Positions 1 through 8,228 of a stretch of 64,000 bases of DNA are shown piece by piece. The notes below the pieces were generated by a model that did no database searches, was not told where the DNA came from, and saw only the letters and a program-made list of their open reading frames with translations. Both the position numbers and the translations under genes were made by a program. The stretch comes from Bacillus kexueae (lineage in GTDB: Bacteria; Bacillota; Bacilli; Bacillales; Aeribacillaceae), in contig NZ_JALAZE010000001.1 of the NCBI RefSeq assembly GCF_022809095.1, positions 620,001 to 684,000 on the forward strand. Direction: 5' to 3'. Every line of letters begins with the position of its first letter. The first letter of the stretch is position 1.

Positions 1-74
1 TTTACACCAAAATATTTCTTTAATGTTAAAATTAGTTAAGAACATCTTAATATAAGGAGGGACTATACTAAGTT

Positions 75-296
75 ATGAAATCACAAGATGGACTCTACTT
101 AGCCATTTTAGGATATGTCCTACCTATTATTTTTCTTACTTATCTCTTCTTTAACAGCGAAATATTAATCCCCGCCGGATACGAATTAGCAATTGATGGG
201 TATGTAATATCCAGAACGTTAGTACTTCTTTTTAACTTATACTTGATATCGAAGTTAGGCATTTTTTTGTATAAGTACATTGCAAAGGATAAGTAA
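75..296 (+). CDS. Small membrane protein of unknown function
   Basis: This encodes 73 residues with two hydrophobic segments, at about residues 8-26 and 44-66, and a short basic C-terminus (KYIAKDK), so it is probably a two-pass membrane protein. The start is supported by an AAGGAGGG ribosome binding site at about 54-61, 13 bases before the ATG. It stands alone on the plus strand and converges with the pseudouridine synthase gene, whose stop lies 27 bases away. I recognise no family. Its good ribosome site and hydrophobic pattern suggest a real gene, but no function can be assigned. Confidence 0.6.
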   Translation: MKSQDGLYLAILGYVLPIIFLTYLFFNSEILIPAGYELAIDGYVISRTLVLLFNLYLISKLGIFLYKYIAKDK

Positions 297-322
297 CACT
301 GATTTCAACGTTTTTAGACCAT

Positions 323-1210
323 TTACTCGCATAATTTTTTCATATCTCCCGGCAATTCACTCGTAAAGGACAGCGTTTCGTGTAACATCGGGTGGTAAAA
401 GGTAAGCGAATAACTGTGAAGCGCTTGGCGGTCGATTTGGTCTCTTTGGCCGCCATACAATGTATCACCACAGAGTGGATGTCCTAGATGAGCCATATGT
501 ACCCGAATTTGGTGCGTTCGACCTGTTTCAAGTGTTAGTTCAACGAGTGTCCGGTCAGAAAATCGTTTCAGTACGTTGAAGTGAGTAACGGCTGTTTGCC
601 CCTCTGGGTGAACGACACGTTCGATAATACTATCTTCTTTTCTAGATATTGGGGCATTGATCGTCCCTTGATCTTCTTTCATGACACCGTGAACGACAGC
701 CATGTATTTCCGCTTCACTGCTTTCTTTTGTTGCTCTTTTGAAAACAAGGAATGACTAAAACGATGCTTGGCGACTAAAAGCAAGCCACTCGTATCACGG
801 TCCAGTCGTGTGACGATGTGAACCGTGAGCTTGTATCCCTTTTGTTCGTAATAGTGAAGTAGGCCATTGGCGATGCTACCAGTTGGGTGCTCTCTCGATG
901 GAATCGTCGATTGATAAGGTGGTTTCTGAATAACAAGACAATGTTCATCTTCATATACGATGTCAAGTGGGATGTCTTCTTTCATCATTGATTCGCTCTG
1001 CGCTTCTTCCGGAAACGTTACCATTACTTCATCACCACGAGTTAGAACGTAGCGAACATTTTCTTCTTTTCCGTTCACTTCAATAGATCCGCCATTAAAT
1101 TTAATATCGGTTAGCGCTGCTTTCGAAATTTGTTGTTCGCGCAAAAATTCCCGTAACACTTTCTCCTCATCTGCCGCTTTGATTTTCCACGATAACTGAA
1201 ATGGTTTCAC
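323..1210 (-). CDS. yjbO: RluA/RluD-family RNA pseudouridine synthase (YjbO-like)
   Basis: This 295-residue protein is a pseudouridine synthase that isomerises uridines in RNA, most likely rRNA. The N-terminal 85 or so residues resemble an S4-like RNA-binding region. The catalytic domain carries the RluA-family signature RLDRDTSG, with the catalytic aspartate, and a later GRTHQIR motif. The start is GTG at 1208-1210, with AAGGAAGG eight bases upstream. By position next to nadK and relQ it corresponds to B. subtilis yjbO. Here it is separated from nadK by a terminator and a copy of the interspersed element, so it probably has its own promoter. The exact target uridine cannot be told from sequence. 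Confidence 0.9.
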   Translation of the reverse strand: MKPFQLSWKIKAADEEKVLREFLREQQISKAALTDIKFNGGSIEVNGKEENVRYVLTRGDEVMVTFPEEAQSESMMKEDIPLDIVYEDEHCLVIQKPPYQSTIPSREHPTGSIANGLLHYYEQKGYKLTVHIVTRLDRDTSGLLLVAKHRFSHSLFSKEQQKKAVKRKYMAVVHGVMKEDQGTINAPISRKEDSIIERVVHPEGQTAVTHFNVLKRFSDRTLVELTLETGRTHQIRVHMAHLGHPLCGDTLYGGQRDQIDRQALHSYSLTFYHPMLHETLSFTSELPGDMKKLCE

Positions 1211-1420
1211 GATAAAATCCTTCCTTTAATGTTTTGACTGAATTCATTCTAAACGCTCCATTACTATTAGAAGAAAAATGACTCTGAACAACCTTTTTGA
1301 AAAACTGTTTCCGATTACATTGTAGCTTTTTCTTTCATATTGAATTCATAACATTTCGCTCTAGACTCAGTCAAGTCGCTCAATCTGATTCTGAATAATG
1401 TACTAAGCCTTTGCTTTTAT
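1211..1420. other. Intergenic DNA upstream of the pseudouridine synthase gene
   Basis: This A+T-rich stretch must hold the promoter of the minus-strand pseudouridine synthase gene. I see no clear -35/-10 pair, no operator and no open reading frame with a ribosome site. The rest of the gap (1421-1703) is taken up by the interspersed element and the nadK terminator. Confidence 0.4.
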
Positions 1421-1653
1421 AAGAAACATACATGATTTTACACTCGCACCCCAGACATGAAAATTTATTCTCCCCGGGGTTTCCTTTTTACCATCTACCT
1501 ATCATGATCGATCATTCAGCCCATAGGTAATGTTTATTTTCACAGAAAAAGCGCAAAGCGCATGTCCTTAGGCGAAGGGCGCTTGGAGCTAGACACCAAA
1601 AAAACTGTAATGAGAATCCTTTAACACTTTATTGAACTTAAACTTTCTGTAAC
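1421..1653 (+). repeat. Interspersed intergenic element, copy A (long form, internally deleted)
   Basis: This copy has the 5' extension found in only two others (starting AAGAAACATACATGATTTTA), then the AAAAGCGC core and the shared end ATTGAACTTAAACTTTCTG. Compared with copies D and G it lacks about 60 bases of the middle, between GGCGAAGGGCGC and TTGGAGCTAGAC. Those two edges share GGCGC-type sequence, so a slippage or recombination deletion is plausible. It ends about eight bases before the nadK terminator. Confidence 0.9.
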
Positions 1654-1660
1654 AACAACT

Positions 1661-1699
1661 AAAAACGCTTGCCTTTTGAAAGCTGGCAAGCGTTTTTTT
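1661..1699 (-). terminator. Rho-independent terminator of nadK
   Basis: A stem AAAACGCTTGCC pairs with GGCAAGCGTTTT around an 11-base loop. It lies five bases after the nadK stop on the minus strand, and a T-rich tail follows on that strand. Confidence 0.85.
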
Positions 1700-1703
1700 A
1701 TCC

Positions 1704-2504
1704 TTAATCGGATTCCGTAATAAAAGAATCACGGACGCGTTTCCAAAATGGAAACGGTCGAAAACGTGCGAAGCGTACCTTTTCTTGAGCCACGCGACAT
1801 TGAATCGATTTGACATCTTTATGTAACAGCGTCAAATGGTCAATTGTGATTTGGAAATCAACATCGTTCACTGGACGTAATAAACATGTATGGTGGTCCG
1901 GCAAAATAAGCGGCGATCCAATTGTACGGAATACACGGTTATTAATGGACGCCATTTCCGCCACTTGAATGGCTGGAATAGATGGATGTAAAATTGCGCC
2001 GCCAAGTGCTTTATTGTAGGCGGTGCTTCCTGTCGGAGTTGAAATACAGAGGCCGTCACCTCGGAACGTTTCAAATAACTCCCCTTTAATTTCAACATCC
2101 ATTACGAGCGTCCCTTCCATACTTTTGACCGTACATTCGTTTAACGCTAAATATCGCGCTTCTTTGCCACCGTCATTATGGCGAATAATGACTTCTAACA
2201 ATGGATACTCCACCACTTGATACGGCGTTTTCGCAATAGCAATTACAAGCTTTTCAATTTCATCCGGTACCCAATCCGCGTAAAATCCTAAATGCCCAGT
2301 ATGAACCCCGATGAAAGCCGTTTTATCTAGTCGATCTTTATATCGATGAAAAGCATATAAAAGCGTGCCGTCGCCCCCAACCGATATGACGATATCAGGT
2401 GTTTCTTCATCATATTCCAATTCAAAATCGGTTAAATATGTACGCATTTTTTGAGCCAGAACATTGGATGTCCCGTCACCTTTTGAGGAAATCGCGAATT
2501 TCAT
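1704..2504 (-). CDS. nadK: NAD kinase
   Basis: This enzyme phosphorylates NAD to NADP in the cytoplasm. The protein carries GGDGT at residues 43-47, the family's phosphate-binding motif, and the later [14 protein letters not shown] motif. It is 266 residues from the ATG at 2504, the same length as I recall for the B. subtilis enzyme (NadF/YjbN). The reading frame could be extended to a TTG at 2528. The ATG has AAGGAG 12 bases upstream and matches the family's N-terminus (MKFA.SSKGD), so I choose it. It follows relQ by 46 bases and is the last gene before a strong terminator, so yjbL-relQ-nadK looks like one transcript. Confidence 0.97.
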   Translation of the reverse strand: MKFAISSKGDGTSNVLAQKMRTYLTDFELEYDEETPDIVISVGGDGTLLYAFHRYKDRLDKTAFIGVHTGHLGFYADWVPDEIEKLVIAIAKTPYQVVEYPLLEVIIRHNDGGKEARYLALNECTVKSMEGTLVMDVEIKGELFETFRGDGLCISTPTGSTAYNKALGGAILHPSIPAIQVAEMASINNRVFRTIGSPLILPDHHTCLLRPVNDVDFQITIDHLTLLHKDVKSIQCRVAQEKVRFARFRPFPFWKRVRDSFITESD

Positions 2505-2550
2505 GGTCCTATTAAGCTCCTTTTTCAAAAATTTACCCCTGGTATATCTT

Positions 2551-3177
2551 TTAGCTTTCTATTTTTCGTGAAAAGATTACTTGCGCTTCTTGTATTTCAC
2601 CACGAATTTGCGACATTTCTTCATCTAACCGATACGCGGCTTCGGCTGCTCGTTGGAGTCGATCTTTAATATCTTCAGGTATGTTCCCACTATATTTGTA
2701 ATTTAGGGAATGCTCAATTGTCGCCCAGAAGTTCATCGCTAGCGTTCGAATTTGAATCTCCACCAAGATTTTTTTCAACCCTTTAAACGTTTGAACTGGA
2801 TACTCCACGACGATATGATAAGACCGATATCCACTATCTTTTTGATGATTTATGTAATCACGTTCTTCAATAATAGTGAAGTCATCGCGTTTTCTCAGCA
2901 TTTCGAGTACGCGATGGATATCTTCGACGAACTGACACATGATGCGTAAGCCTGCGATGTCTTGAATTTCTCTTTCAATGGACTCTTTTGATATATTTTT
3001 CCTTCTTGCTTTGTCTAATATACTCACAACAGGCTTTACACGCCCCGTCACGAACTCTATCGGAGAATGTTCCCCTTCAAGCTCAAATTGTGAACGAATC
3101 CCTTTTAACTTTACTTTTAATTCCTCTACCGCTTGCTTATACGGTGATAAAACTTGTTCCCATTCCCGATAATCCAT
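2551..3177 (-). CDS. relQ: Small alarmone synthetase RelQ (GTP pyrophosphokinase)
   Basis: This 208-residue protein transfers pyrophosphate from ATP to GDP or GTP to make (p)ppGpp. It is a stand-alone RelA/SpoT synthetase domain without the hydrolase, TGS or ACT domains of long Rel proteins. Visible motifs include [19 protein letters not shown] and [17 protein letters not shown], which form the synthetase active site and nucleotide pocket. The length and the nadK neighbour identify it as YjbM/SasB (RelQ) rather than YwaC/RelP. AGGGGGGAA lies four to five bases before the ATG. It is 29 bases downstream of yjbL with no terminator between them. Confidence 0.95.
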   Translation of the reverse strand: MDYREWEQVLSPYKQAVEELKVKLKGIRSQFELEGEHSPIEFVTGRVKPVVSILDKARRKNISKESIEREIQDIAGLRIMCQFVEDIHRVLEMLRKRDDFTIIEERDYINHQKDSGYRSYHIVVEYPVQTFKGLKKILVEIQIRTLAMNFWATIEHSLNYKYSGNIPEDIKDRLQRAAEAAYRLDEEMSQIRGEIQEAQVIFSRKIES

Positions 3178-3206
3178 TCATTTCCCCCCTAAAGCCTACA
3201 AGGACA

Positions 3207-3581
3207 TTATGGATGGAAAACTTCGACTACTTTTTGCTCCATTTCTTCCCCGTAGTTTGCATTATCTTTTATATTTTCCACTAAATATTGCAATTCCTCA
3301 TGAATGTTATCTAGAGAAATTTGATGACCTTCTACTTCAGCAATGATCGCATCATTTGCTTCCATCGCCATTTTTAATTGTGGCCAATGAGTGGATGAAA
3401 TGCTTAAATAAATGAAGTCACTTCCACTGTCTAATATGTAAATAAACGCTAGCTGATCAGAGTCGGCTAATAATTGTCCAGACGCTTGTAATTGATCTGC
3501 CCCATCCCCGAAAGATTCAGTTTTTAAGATTAGTTGATTTTCCACTTGTGTCGCTTCTATTACTTCTATTCGTTTTTTCAT
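3207..3581 (-). CDS. yjbL: Conserved hypothetical protein, YjbL-like
   Basis: This is an acidic 124-residue protein with no signal peptide or membrane segment and no motif I recognise. The assignment to YjbL rests on length and on its place between relQ and the divergent yjbK, as in B. subtilis. AAAGGAG six bases before the ATG supports the start. It is probably the first gene of the yjbL-relQ-nadK transcript. Function is unknown. Confidence 0.75.
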   Translation of the reverse strand: MKKRIEVIEATQVENQLILKTESFGDGADQLQASGQLLADSDQLAFIYILDSGSDFIYLSISSTHWPQLKMAMEANDAIIAEVEGHQISLDNIHEELQYLVENIKDNANYGEEMEQKVVEVFHP

Positions 3582-3788
3582 TGGAATCTCCTTTCATTGA
3601 ATTCACATTTTTCATGACGTAATACCTAAGTTGCTGTGAAAACAACCATTCGCCCTTATCGTTCATCCGTTTTTTATTGTATCATATTGATAGAATGAAT
3701 TCTCGGACTTAAAAACCCTTTCTATTGTACTAAATTTTAGCAGTGTTTTAAAAGTTTTGAATCCATGTAAGAAAGGAACTTCCATAGT

Positions 3789-4388
3789 ATGAATCAAGAA
3801 ATCGAAATTGAATTTAAAAATCTATTAACAAAAGACGAGTTCGACCGATTCGTTTCCCATTTCAACTTAACTGACGCATCTTTTTTTACTCAAGAAAATC
3901 ATTATTTCGATACCCCCTCTTTTTCGTTAAAAGACAAGGGGGCTGCGCTGCGCATACGAAAAAAAAATGGACGATATACATTAACGCTGAAACAGCCTGC
4001 ACCAGTTGGCCTACTCGAAACACACCAACCACTCTCTGAGCAAGAATTTAAGGTGGCCATTAATGATTCCAAGCTCCCTCAAGCTGGGGATGTCATGGAC
4101 AAGCTTAAGGAGCTACACATTGCTCAGCATGACCTTCAGTTTTTTGGTACATTAACGACTGATCGTGCCGAAATTTCACATGAAAAAGGGTTAATTGTCC
4201 TCGACTGGAGCCGATATTTAAAGAAAGAGGACTTTGAATTGGAATTTGAAGTACAGGATGAAGCAGAAGGAAAACAAGCGTTTCTACAACTGCTTGATAC
4301 GTTTAACATCCCTTTACGAAAAACGGAGAATAAAATTAAACGCTTTTATCTCGCGAAATACGAGCATTCAATGAAGGAGAGCAATTGA
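3789..4388 (+). CDS. yjbK: CYTH-domain (triphosphate tunnel) protein YjbK
   Basis: This 199-residue protein belongs to the CYTH superfamily (adenylate cyclase / thiamine triphosphatase fold). The defining ExExK signature is near the N-terminus (EIEFK at about residues 6-10). Charged beta-strand residues typical of the tunnel follow ([32 protein letters not shown]). CYTH enzymes bind triphosphorylated substrates with divalent metal, but the substrate of this subgroup is not evident from sequence. The start is preceded by AAAGGAACTTCC. The stop is one base before the lytic transglycosylase start, so the two are translationally coupled. Confidence 0.9.
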   Translation: MNQEIEIEFKNLLTKDEFDRFVSHFNLTDASFFTQENHYFDTPSFSLKDKGAALRIRKKNGRYTLTLKQPAPVGLLETHQPLSEQEFKVAINDSKLPQAGDVMDKLKELHIAQHDLQFFGTLTTDRAEISHEKGLIVLDWSRYLKKEDFELEFEVQDEAEGKQAFLQLLDTFNIPLRKTENKIKRFYLAKYEHSMKESN

Positions 4389-4389
4389 A

Positions 4390-4974
4390 ATGAATGTGTC
4401 GAATCATTTTAAAACCTTATTTGAACTCCAAGCTTTAAGAAGCTTGACACAGCACAATTCAACAACGAAGCTTAACCAAGGCAGTGGAATGCCATTCTCT
4501 GAACTCTTACAGACTGTCTTGACACAATCAAATGTGCCAAACGGGGTTAATACAGTTTCAACTAATTCCATATCTCAAATGACGACGAAGAAGAATACAA
4601 GTGATATAGATTCCATTATCGAAACAGCCGCAAACAAGTACGGCGTGGACGCAAAGCTTATTCGTGCCGTTATCCAGCAAGAATCAAGCTTTAACGGAAA
4701 AGCCGTAAGTTCAGCTGGAGCGATGGGTTACATGCAATTAATGCCTAGTACCGCAAAAGCACTCGGCGTAACAAATCCATTCGACCCTGTCGAAAACATT
4801 GAAGGTGGTACGAAATACTTAAAACAGATGTTAACGAAATATAATGGGAACGTTCATTTAGCGCTAGCTGCCTACAACGCTGGCCCTGGAAATGTCGATA
4901 AATACGGTGGCATTCCACCATTTAAAGAAACAGAGCAATACGTACGAAAAATCACATCCAGCTATTTCGCTTAG
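4390..4974 (+). CDS. cwlQ: Soluble lytic transglycosylase-like cell wall hydrolase (CwlQ/YjbJ)
   Basis: This 194-residue protein has a C-terminal SLT goose-lysozyme-like domain (about residues 80-190) that cuts the glycan strand of peptidoglycan. The catalytic glutamate is in IQQESSFN, followed by the family motifs [16 protein letters not shown] and [12 protein letters not shown]. The N-terminal 75 residues are polar and low in hydrophobicity, with no classical signal peptide, which is also true of B. subtilis YjbJ as I remember it. It starts one base after yjbK and has AAGGAG about 9 bases upstream. A terminator follows at 5026-5053. Confidence 0.92.
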   Translation: MNVSNHFKTLFELQALRSLTQHNSTTKLNQGSGMPFSELLQTVLTQSNVPNGVNTVSTNSISQMTTKKNTSDIDSIIETAANKYGVDAKLIRAVIQQESSFNGKAVSSAGAMGYMQLMPSTAKALGVTNPFDPVENIEGGTKYLKQMLTKYNGNVHLALAAYNAGPGNVDKYGGIPPFKETEQYVRKITSSYFA

Positions 4975-5025
4975 AATAGAAGGCGACGAACCGCTTCTTT
5001 GGATGTTGAAAGATGATCGTCATAT

Positions 5026-5053
5026 TAGAGAGGCACTCGATGCCTCTTTTTTT
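5026..5053 (+). terminator. Rho-independent terminator of yjbK-cwlQ
   Basis: AGAGGCA and TGCCTCT pair around a CTCGA loop and are followed by a run of eight T, in plus orientation, about 50 bases after the cwlQ stop. Confidence 0.9.
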
Positions 5054-5266
5054 ATTGGATTTTTGCTTAGGCTTTATTTACTAAGGAAAGCAGATATCTA
5101 GGCAAAACGAATAAATACGAAAACAGGCTTGGATTGAGGCCCCCCATCCTTCTGATTACACCCCTTTTTTCCTACACATCCGACAAAAGATTAAGCGATT
5201 TGTTTGAGATATTAAATTCTCGCTGATACAATATTAAACAGATTCAAGTTAAAAGGAGCTACTAAG

Positions 5267-5668
5267 ATGATGAATTCATCGCAAACACCGTTTGAGGTTA
5301 TTGGGGAACAACGTTTACATCAACTTGTTGATACCTTTTATGATAAAGTTCATAAACATCCGAAATTAAAACCGATATTCCCAGATGACTTATCGGAAAC
5401 AGCGCGAAAGCAAAAACAATTTTTAACACAATATTTAGGTGGACCGCCTGTTTACACAGAAGAACACGGTCATCCCATGTTACGTGCCCGCCATTTACCA
5501 TTTGAAATCACCCCTTCACGCGCGGAGGCATGGCTCGAATGTATGAGTGAAGCAATGGACGAAGTTGGACTAGACGGTGAAATCCGGACATTCTTTTACC
5601 AACGGCTTGTCTTAACCGCTCAGCATATGATTAACACGCCAGAAAGAGATGATTCTATTGACGAATAA
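5267..5668 (+). CDS. yjbI: Truncated haemoglobin, group II (YjbI)
   Basis: This 133-residue group II truncated globin binds haem and oxygen. It carries the B10 tyrosine (FYDKV), the proximal histidine of helix F (LRARHLPF) and the G8 tryptophan characteristic of group II (AEAWLECM). AAAAGGAG precedes the tandem ATG-ATG start. The 3' end overlaps yjbH by 20 bases, so translation of the two is linked. In B. subtilis the same pair occurs, and the partner YjbH controls Spx, which suggests a shared link to thiol or nitrosative stress. That link is inferred from context. Confidence 0.95.
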   Translation: MMNSSQTPFEVIGEQRLHQLVDTFYDKVHKHPKLKPIFPDDLSETARKQKQFLTQYLGGPPVYTEEHGHPMLRARHLPFEITPSRAEAWLECMSEAMDEVGLDGEIRTFFYQRLVLTAQHMINTPERDDSIDE

Positions 5669-6530
5669 AAATCAAGCGGCTCATTTTTTCTCCCATTGTC
5701 AAGGGAATCCTCAAAAGCCGATCGAGCTTTATTTATTTATCGACCCGCTTTGTCCGGAATGTTGGGCACTTGAACCGTATATAAAAAAGCTACAAATCGA
5801 ATTCGGACGTTTTTTTACGCTTCGCCATATTTTATCAGGGTCGTTAGCAACGCTAAACTTAACGAAAAGACGACCGCCGAAAGATATTGCCCAAACGTGG
5901 GAAAAAACAGCGAGCCTTTCTGGTATGTCTTGTGACGGTACATTGTGGAAGGAAAACCCGATTTCCGCACCGTACAACGCTTCATTAGCGATCAAAGCGG
6001 CCGAGCTCCAAGGTCGAAAGGCAGGCATTCGCTATTTACGAAAGCTTCAAGAGGTTGTTTTTTTAGAAAAAATGAATGTAACAGACGAATCTGTATTACT
6101 CAATATCGCCAAAACTGTGGAACTAGACTTAAAAGAATTTGAACGTGATTTACAGTCTAAAAGTGCTCAAAAAGCGTTGCAATGTGATTTAAAAATTACA
6201 AACGAGATGGAAGTAACCGAAATTCCTTCGCTTGTGTTTTACCATTGTGACGAGGATATTGAAGGATTAAAAGTAACAGGCTTATATCCGTATGAAACGT
6301 ACGTCGAAATCTTATCCGAACTAATTGGGTGCTTACCAAAGCCTTCTCAAGTACCACCACTTGAAATGTTTTTAAAGTATTTCGGTTTTGTCGCATCAAA
6401 AGAAATTGCTGTCGTCTACAATCTCTCAATCGACCAAGTCGATCGTGAAATGAAACAGCTCCAACTAATGCAAAAAGTCGAACGCGTTCCTGTAAAATAC
6501 GGAACATTTTGGCGATATATTGGAAAATAA
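5649..6530 (+). CDS. yjbH: Spx adaptor protein YjbH (DsbA-like fold)
   Basis: This is a 293-residue cytoplasmic adaptor that, in B. subtilis, delivers the regulator Spx to ClpXP. It has a thioredoxin/DsbA-like fold, with a CPEC motif at residues 35-38 ([12 protein letters not shown]) and further conserved stretches such as [11 protein letters not shown] and FVASKEIA. The target Spx is encoded about 16 kb away at 21536-21931. The ATG lies inside the 3' end of yjbI, so expression is probably coupled to that gene. A terminator follows directly. Length is close to the roughly 300 residues usual for the family. Confidence 0.93.
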   Translation: MILLTNKNQAAHFFSHCQGNPQKPIELYLFIDPLCPECWALEPYIKKLQIEFGRFFTLRHILSGSLATLNLTKRRPPKDIAQTWEKTASLSGMSCDGTLWKENPISAPYNASLAIKAAELQGRKAGIRYLRKLQEVVFLEKMNVTDESVLLNIAKTVELDLKEFERDLQSKSAQKALQCDLKITNEMEVTEIPSLVFYHCDEDIEGLKVTGLYPYETYVEILSELIGCLPKPSQVPPLEMFLKYFGFVASKEIAVVYNLSIDQVDREMKQLQLMQKVERVPVKYGTFWRYIGK

Positions 6531-6535
6531 CCTAA

Positions 6536-6565
6536 ACCGAGTGGAACATTCCACTCGGTTTTTTC
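6536..6565 (+). terminator. Rho-independent terminator of yjbI-yjbH
   Basis: ACCGAGTGGAA pairs with TTCCACTCGGT with a short loop and a TTTTTT tail. It starts six bases after the yjbH stop. Confidence 0.93.
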
Positions 6566-6628
6566 ATTGATTTTACTGTTTATTTTTGGAATAATTGGAA
6601 TTGCGAAATAGTTGAAGGGGGAGTCGAT

Positions 6629-6880
6629 ATGCAAAAGAAATTGCAAATCGCTGGTTATGTCCTATTTCTTTCCGGAACTATCCTTTTCGGTTTCATGCAT
6701 CTAGCCATCGCCTTGTATCAACCTCATTTAGGAGGTTGGAGTTCCCCACCAGGTAAAATTGCAACACTCTTAAATCAAATTGATGGTTGGGTACCTTATG
6801 TTTTGAGTATCCTCTTTCTTTGTGGGGGAGGATGTCTAATTCTCTATGATCTATGGTTCAGTGAGCAAAAAGAAAGGTAA
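6629..6880 (+). CDS. Two-pass small membrane protein of unknown function
   Basis: This encodes 83 residues with two strong membrane segments (about residues 8-28 and 53-74) separated by a loop rich in Pro and Gly (GGWSSPPGK). AGGGGGAG lies six bases before the ATG. The stop is 24 bases from the next start, so it probably forms a small transcript with the DUF2500 protein. I do not recognise a characterised family. Confidence 0.7.
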   Translation: MQKKLQIAGYVLFLSGTILFGFMHLAIALYQPHLGGWSSPPGKIATLLNQIDGWVPYVLSILFLCGGGCLILYDLWFSEQKER

Positions 6881-6904
6881 TGAACGCACAGGAGGAATCA
6901 ATCA

Positions 6905-7297
6905 ATGGACCCATTCTTTTTCAATGACTTCATGACATTTTTTGTACCTCTTTTTATTGGAGCTGTGTTTTTAATTGTCTTCGGAACAATTCTATACACG
7001 ATCATTTCATCTATTCGCGAGTGGCACAAAAATGAGCAGTCCCCTAAGCTAACGGTACCAGCTATCATTAAGGCGAAGCGAATGAATGTGAGAGGCGGCT
7101 CTGCTGGTAACAATAACGCAAGTTCTCATACTACTTATTTTGTTACATTTGAATTCGATAGTGGTGATCGGCTAGAGCTTCGTGTATCAGGTAAGGAGTA
7201 CGGCTTACTTTCTGAAAATGATCAAGGAATGGTAAGTTTTCAAGGAACCCGATTTCTAGGGTTCGAGCGGGAAAAGCAATTAAATGAAGGCGTATAA
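6905..7297 (+). CDS. DUF2500-family membrane-anchored protein
   Basis: This 130-residue protein has an N-terminal membrane segment (about residues 9-34), then a soluble domain of about 85 residues. The domain has the pattern of DUF2500: PAIIKAKR early, a YFVTFEFDSGDR strand, SGKEYGLL, and a closing QGTRFLGFERE. The polar stretch RGGSAGNNNASSH between them looks like a flexible loop. AGGAGGA lies about eight bases before the ATG. The molecular function of the family is unknown to me. Confidence 0.8.
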   Translation: MDPFFFNDFMTFFVPLFIGAVFLIVFGTILYTIISSIREWHKNEQSPKLTVPAIIKAKRMNVRGGSAGNNNASSHTTYFVTFEFDSGDRLELRVSGKEYGLLSENDQGMVSFQGTRFLGFEREKQLNEGV

Positions 7298-7315
7298 ATG
7301 TGTGTCATTCCATAA

Positions 7316-7488
7316 GAATAGCGCAAAGCGCAAGTCCTTGGGCGAAGGGCGCTGGAGGACCTGCGAGGAGGCTACCGTCGCCACAGCAGGGCCGAAGCGA
7401 CCCGAGCTAATGGCGCTTGGAGCTAGACACCAAAAAAAGTAAAGAGAATACTTTAACACTTTATTGAACTTAAACTTTCTGTAACATA
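7316..7488 (+). repeat. Interspersed intergenic element, copy B
   Basis: A full-length core copy, running from AGCGCAAAGCGC through GGAGGACCTGCGAGGAGG and GGAGCTAGACACC to the shared end AACTTAAACTTTCTGTAACA. It follows the DUF2500 gene and ends about nine bases before the hairpin at 7496-7519. No minus-strand gene ends there, unlike at the other copies. Confidence 0.95.
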
Positions 7489-7495
7489 AACAAAA

Positions 7496-7519
7496 ACCGG
7501 CTTAAGCAGCCGGTTTATT
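7496..7519 (-). terminator. Terminator-like hairpin next to element copy B
   Basis: ACCGGCT and AGCCGGT pair around a short TAAGC loop. The minus-strand side has the better T tail (GGTTTTTGTTT), so it should stop leftward transcription. No minus-strand gene precedes it closely, so it may be the remains of a lost gene's end. It could also serve the plus-strand DUF2500 gene. Confidence 0.6.
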
Positions 7520-7591
7520 TATTCCCATCCCCTAGGGCGGTTTGGCGAATCGGTGTTATCGGTGTATGTAAACGCTTTCTATTTTGTTTTA

Positions 7592-7624
7592 AAAGGAACC
7601 GCACTAAATCGTGCGGTCCTTTTA
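7592..7624. terminator. Bidirectional terminator-like hairpin
   Basis: AAAAGGAACCGCAC pairs with GTGCGGTCCTTTT around a TAAAT loop, with A and T runs on both sides. It sits alone in the gap between the DUF2500 gene and the small gene at 7839. It could act in either direction. Confidence 0.6.
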
Positions 7625-7838
7625 TGTCTTAACGACAACAAAGGGGATGGGAGAAATTTTTCACGGTCAAACAAAGGGGTAAATGTTTGTTTTGTGATAA
7701 ATTTCACGATTAGAATATAACAAATTTCGACTACCTTTGACAATACTTTTGCGCAACGTTCACATTTTTGTCACAAAATCATGTTTAGTTCCTCCCCAAC
7801 ATATACTAGTCCTATAAATTTGTAGGAGGATCATTGAG

Positions 7839-8015
7839 ATGACGAAGAAAATATTCACTTTGCTAGCCGTCTTTGTATTGCTTGCTGCCTTTTTTCTGAA
7901 TGTACTCGGATTGATGAAAATATTACCTCTATACTTTACCTCTCCAATCCTCTTTATCGTGATTTTTATCATTCTCTACATGCTCAATCATCGCAAAACA
8001 TTCCGTGGCTTTTAG
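7839..8015 (+). CDS. 58-residue two-pass membrane protein
   Basis: This short reading frame starts with ATG preceded by TAGGAGGATC, a very good ribosome site eight bases away. It encodes 58 residues with two hydrophobic segments (about residues 6-24 and 30-50) and a basic tail (NHRKTFRGF). The A+T-rich region upstream contains possible promoter elements but no convincing pair. It sits between two copies of the interspersed element. No family is recognised. The ribosome site and amphipathic layout support a real small gene. Confidence 0.6.
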   Translation: MTKKIFTLLAVFVLLAAFFLNVLGLMKILPLYFTSPILFIVIFIILYMLNHRKTFRGF

Positions 8016-8022
8016 CCCGATA

Positions 8023-8190
8023 AGAAAAGCGCAAGTCCTTAGGCGAAGGACTCTGGAGGACCTGCGAGGAGGCTTCCGTCGCCACAGGAGGGCCGAAACG
8101 ACCCGAGCTCATGGCGCTTGGAGCTAGACACCCAAAAAAACCGTAAAGAAAATACTTTAACACTTTATTGAACTTAAACCTTCTGTAACA
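8023..8190 (+). repeat. Interspersed intergenic element, copy C
   Basis: A core-form copy with several point differences (GGACTCTGG for GGGCGCTGG, ACAGGAGGG for ACAGCAGGG). It starts eight bases after the small gene's stop and ends six bases before the nupQ terminator. Confidence 0.95.
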
Positions 8191-8195
8191 ATAAA

Positions 8196-8228
8196 AAAGA
8201 AGTCGACCTTTTGGCCGACTTCTTTTAT
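8196..8228 (-). terminator. Rho-independent terminator of the nucleoside transporter operon
   Basis: AAAGAAGTCGG pairs on the minus strand with CCGACTTCTTTT around an AAAAGGT-type loop. It overlaps the nupQ stop codon, and the minus-strand 3' side is T-rich. Confidence 0.85.

Noticed and set aside
1421-1653. Interspersed elements as insertion sequences with a transposase.
   Set aside because: No copy contains a reading frame of useful length, no terminal inverted repeats are evident, and no target-site duplication can be seen. They are annotated as repeats only.
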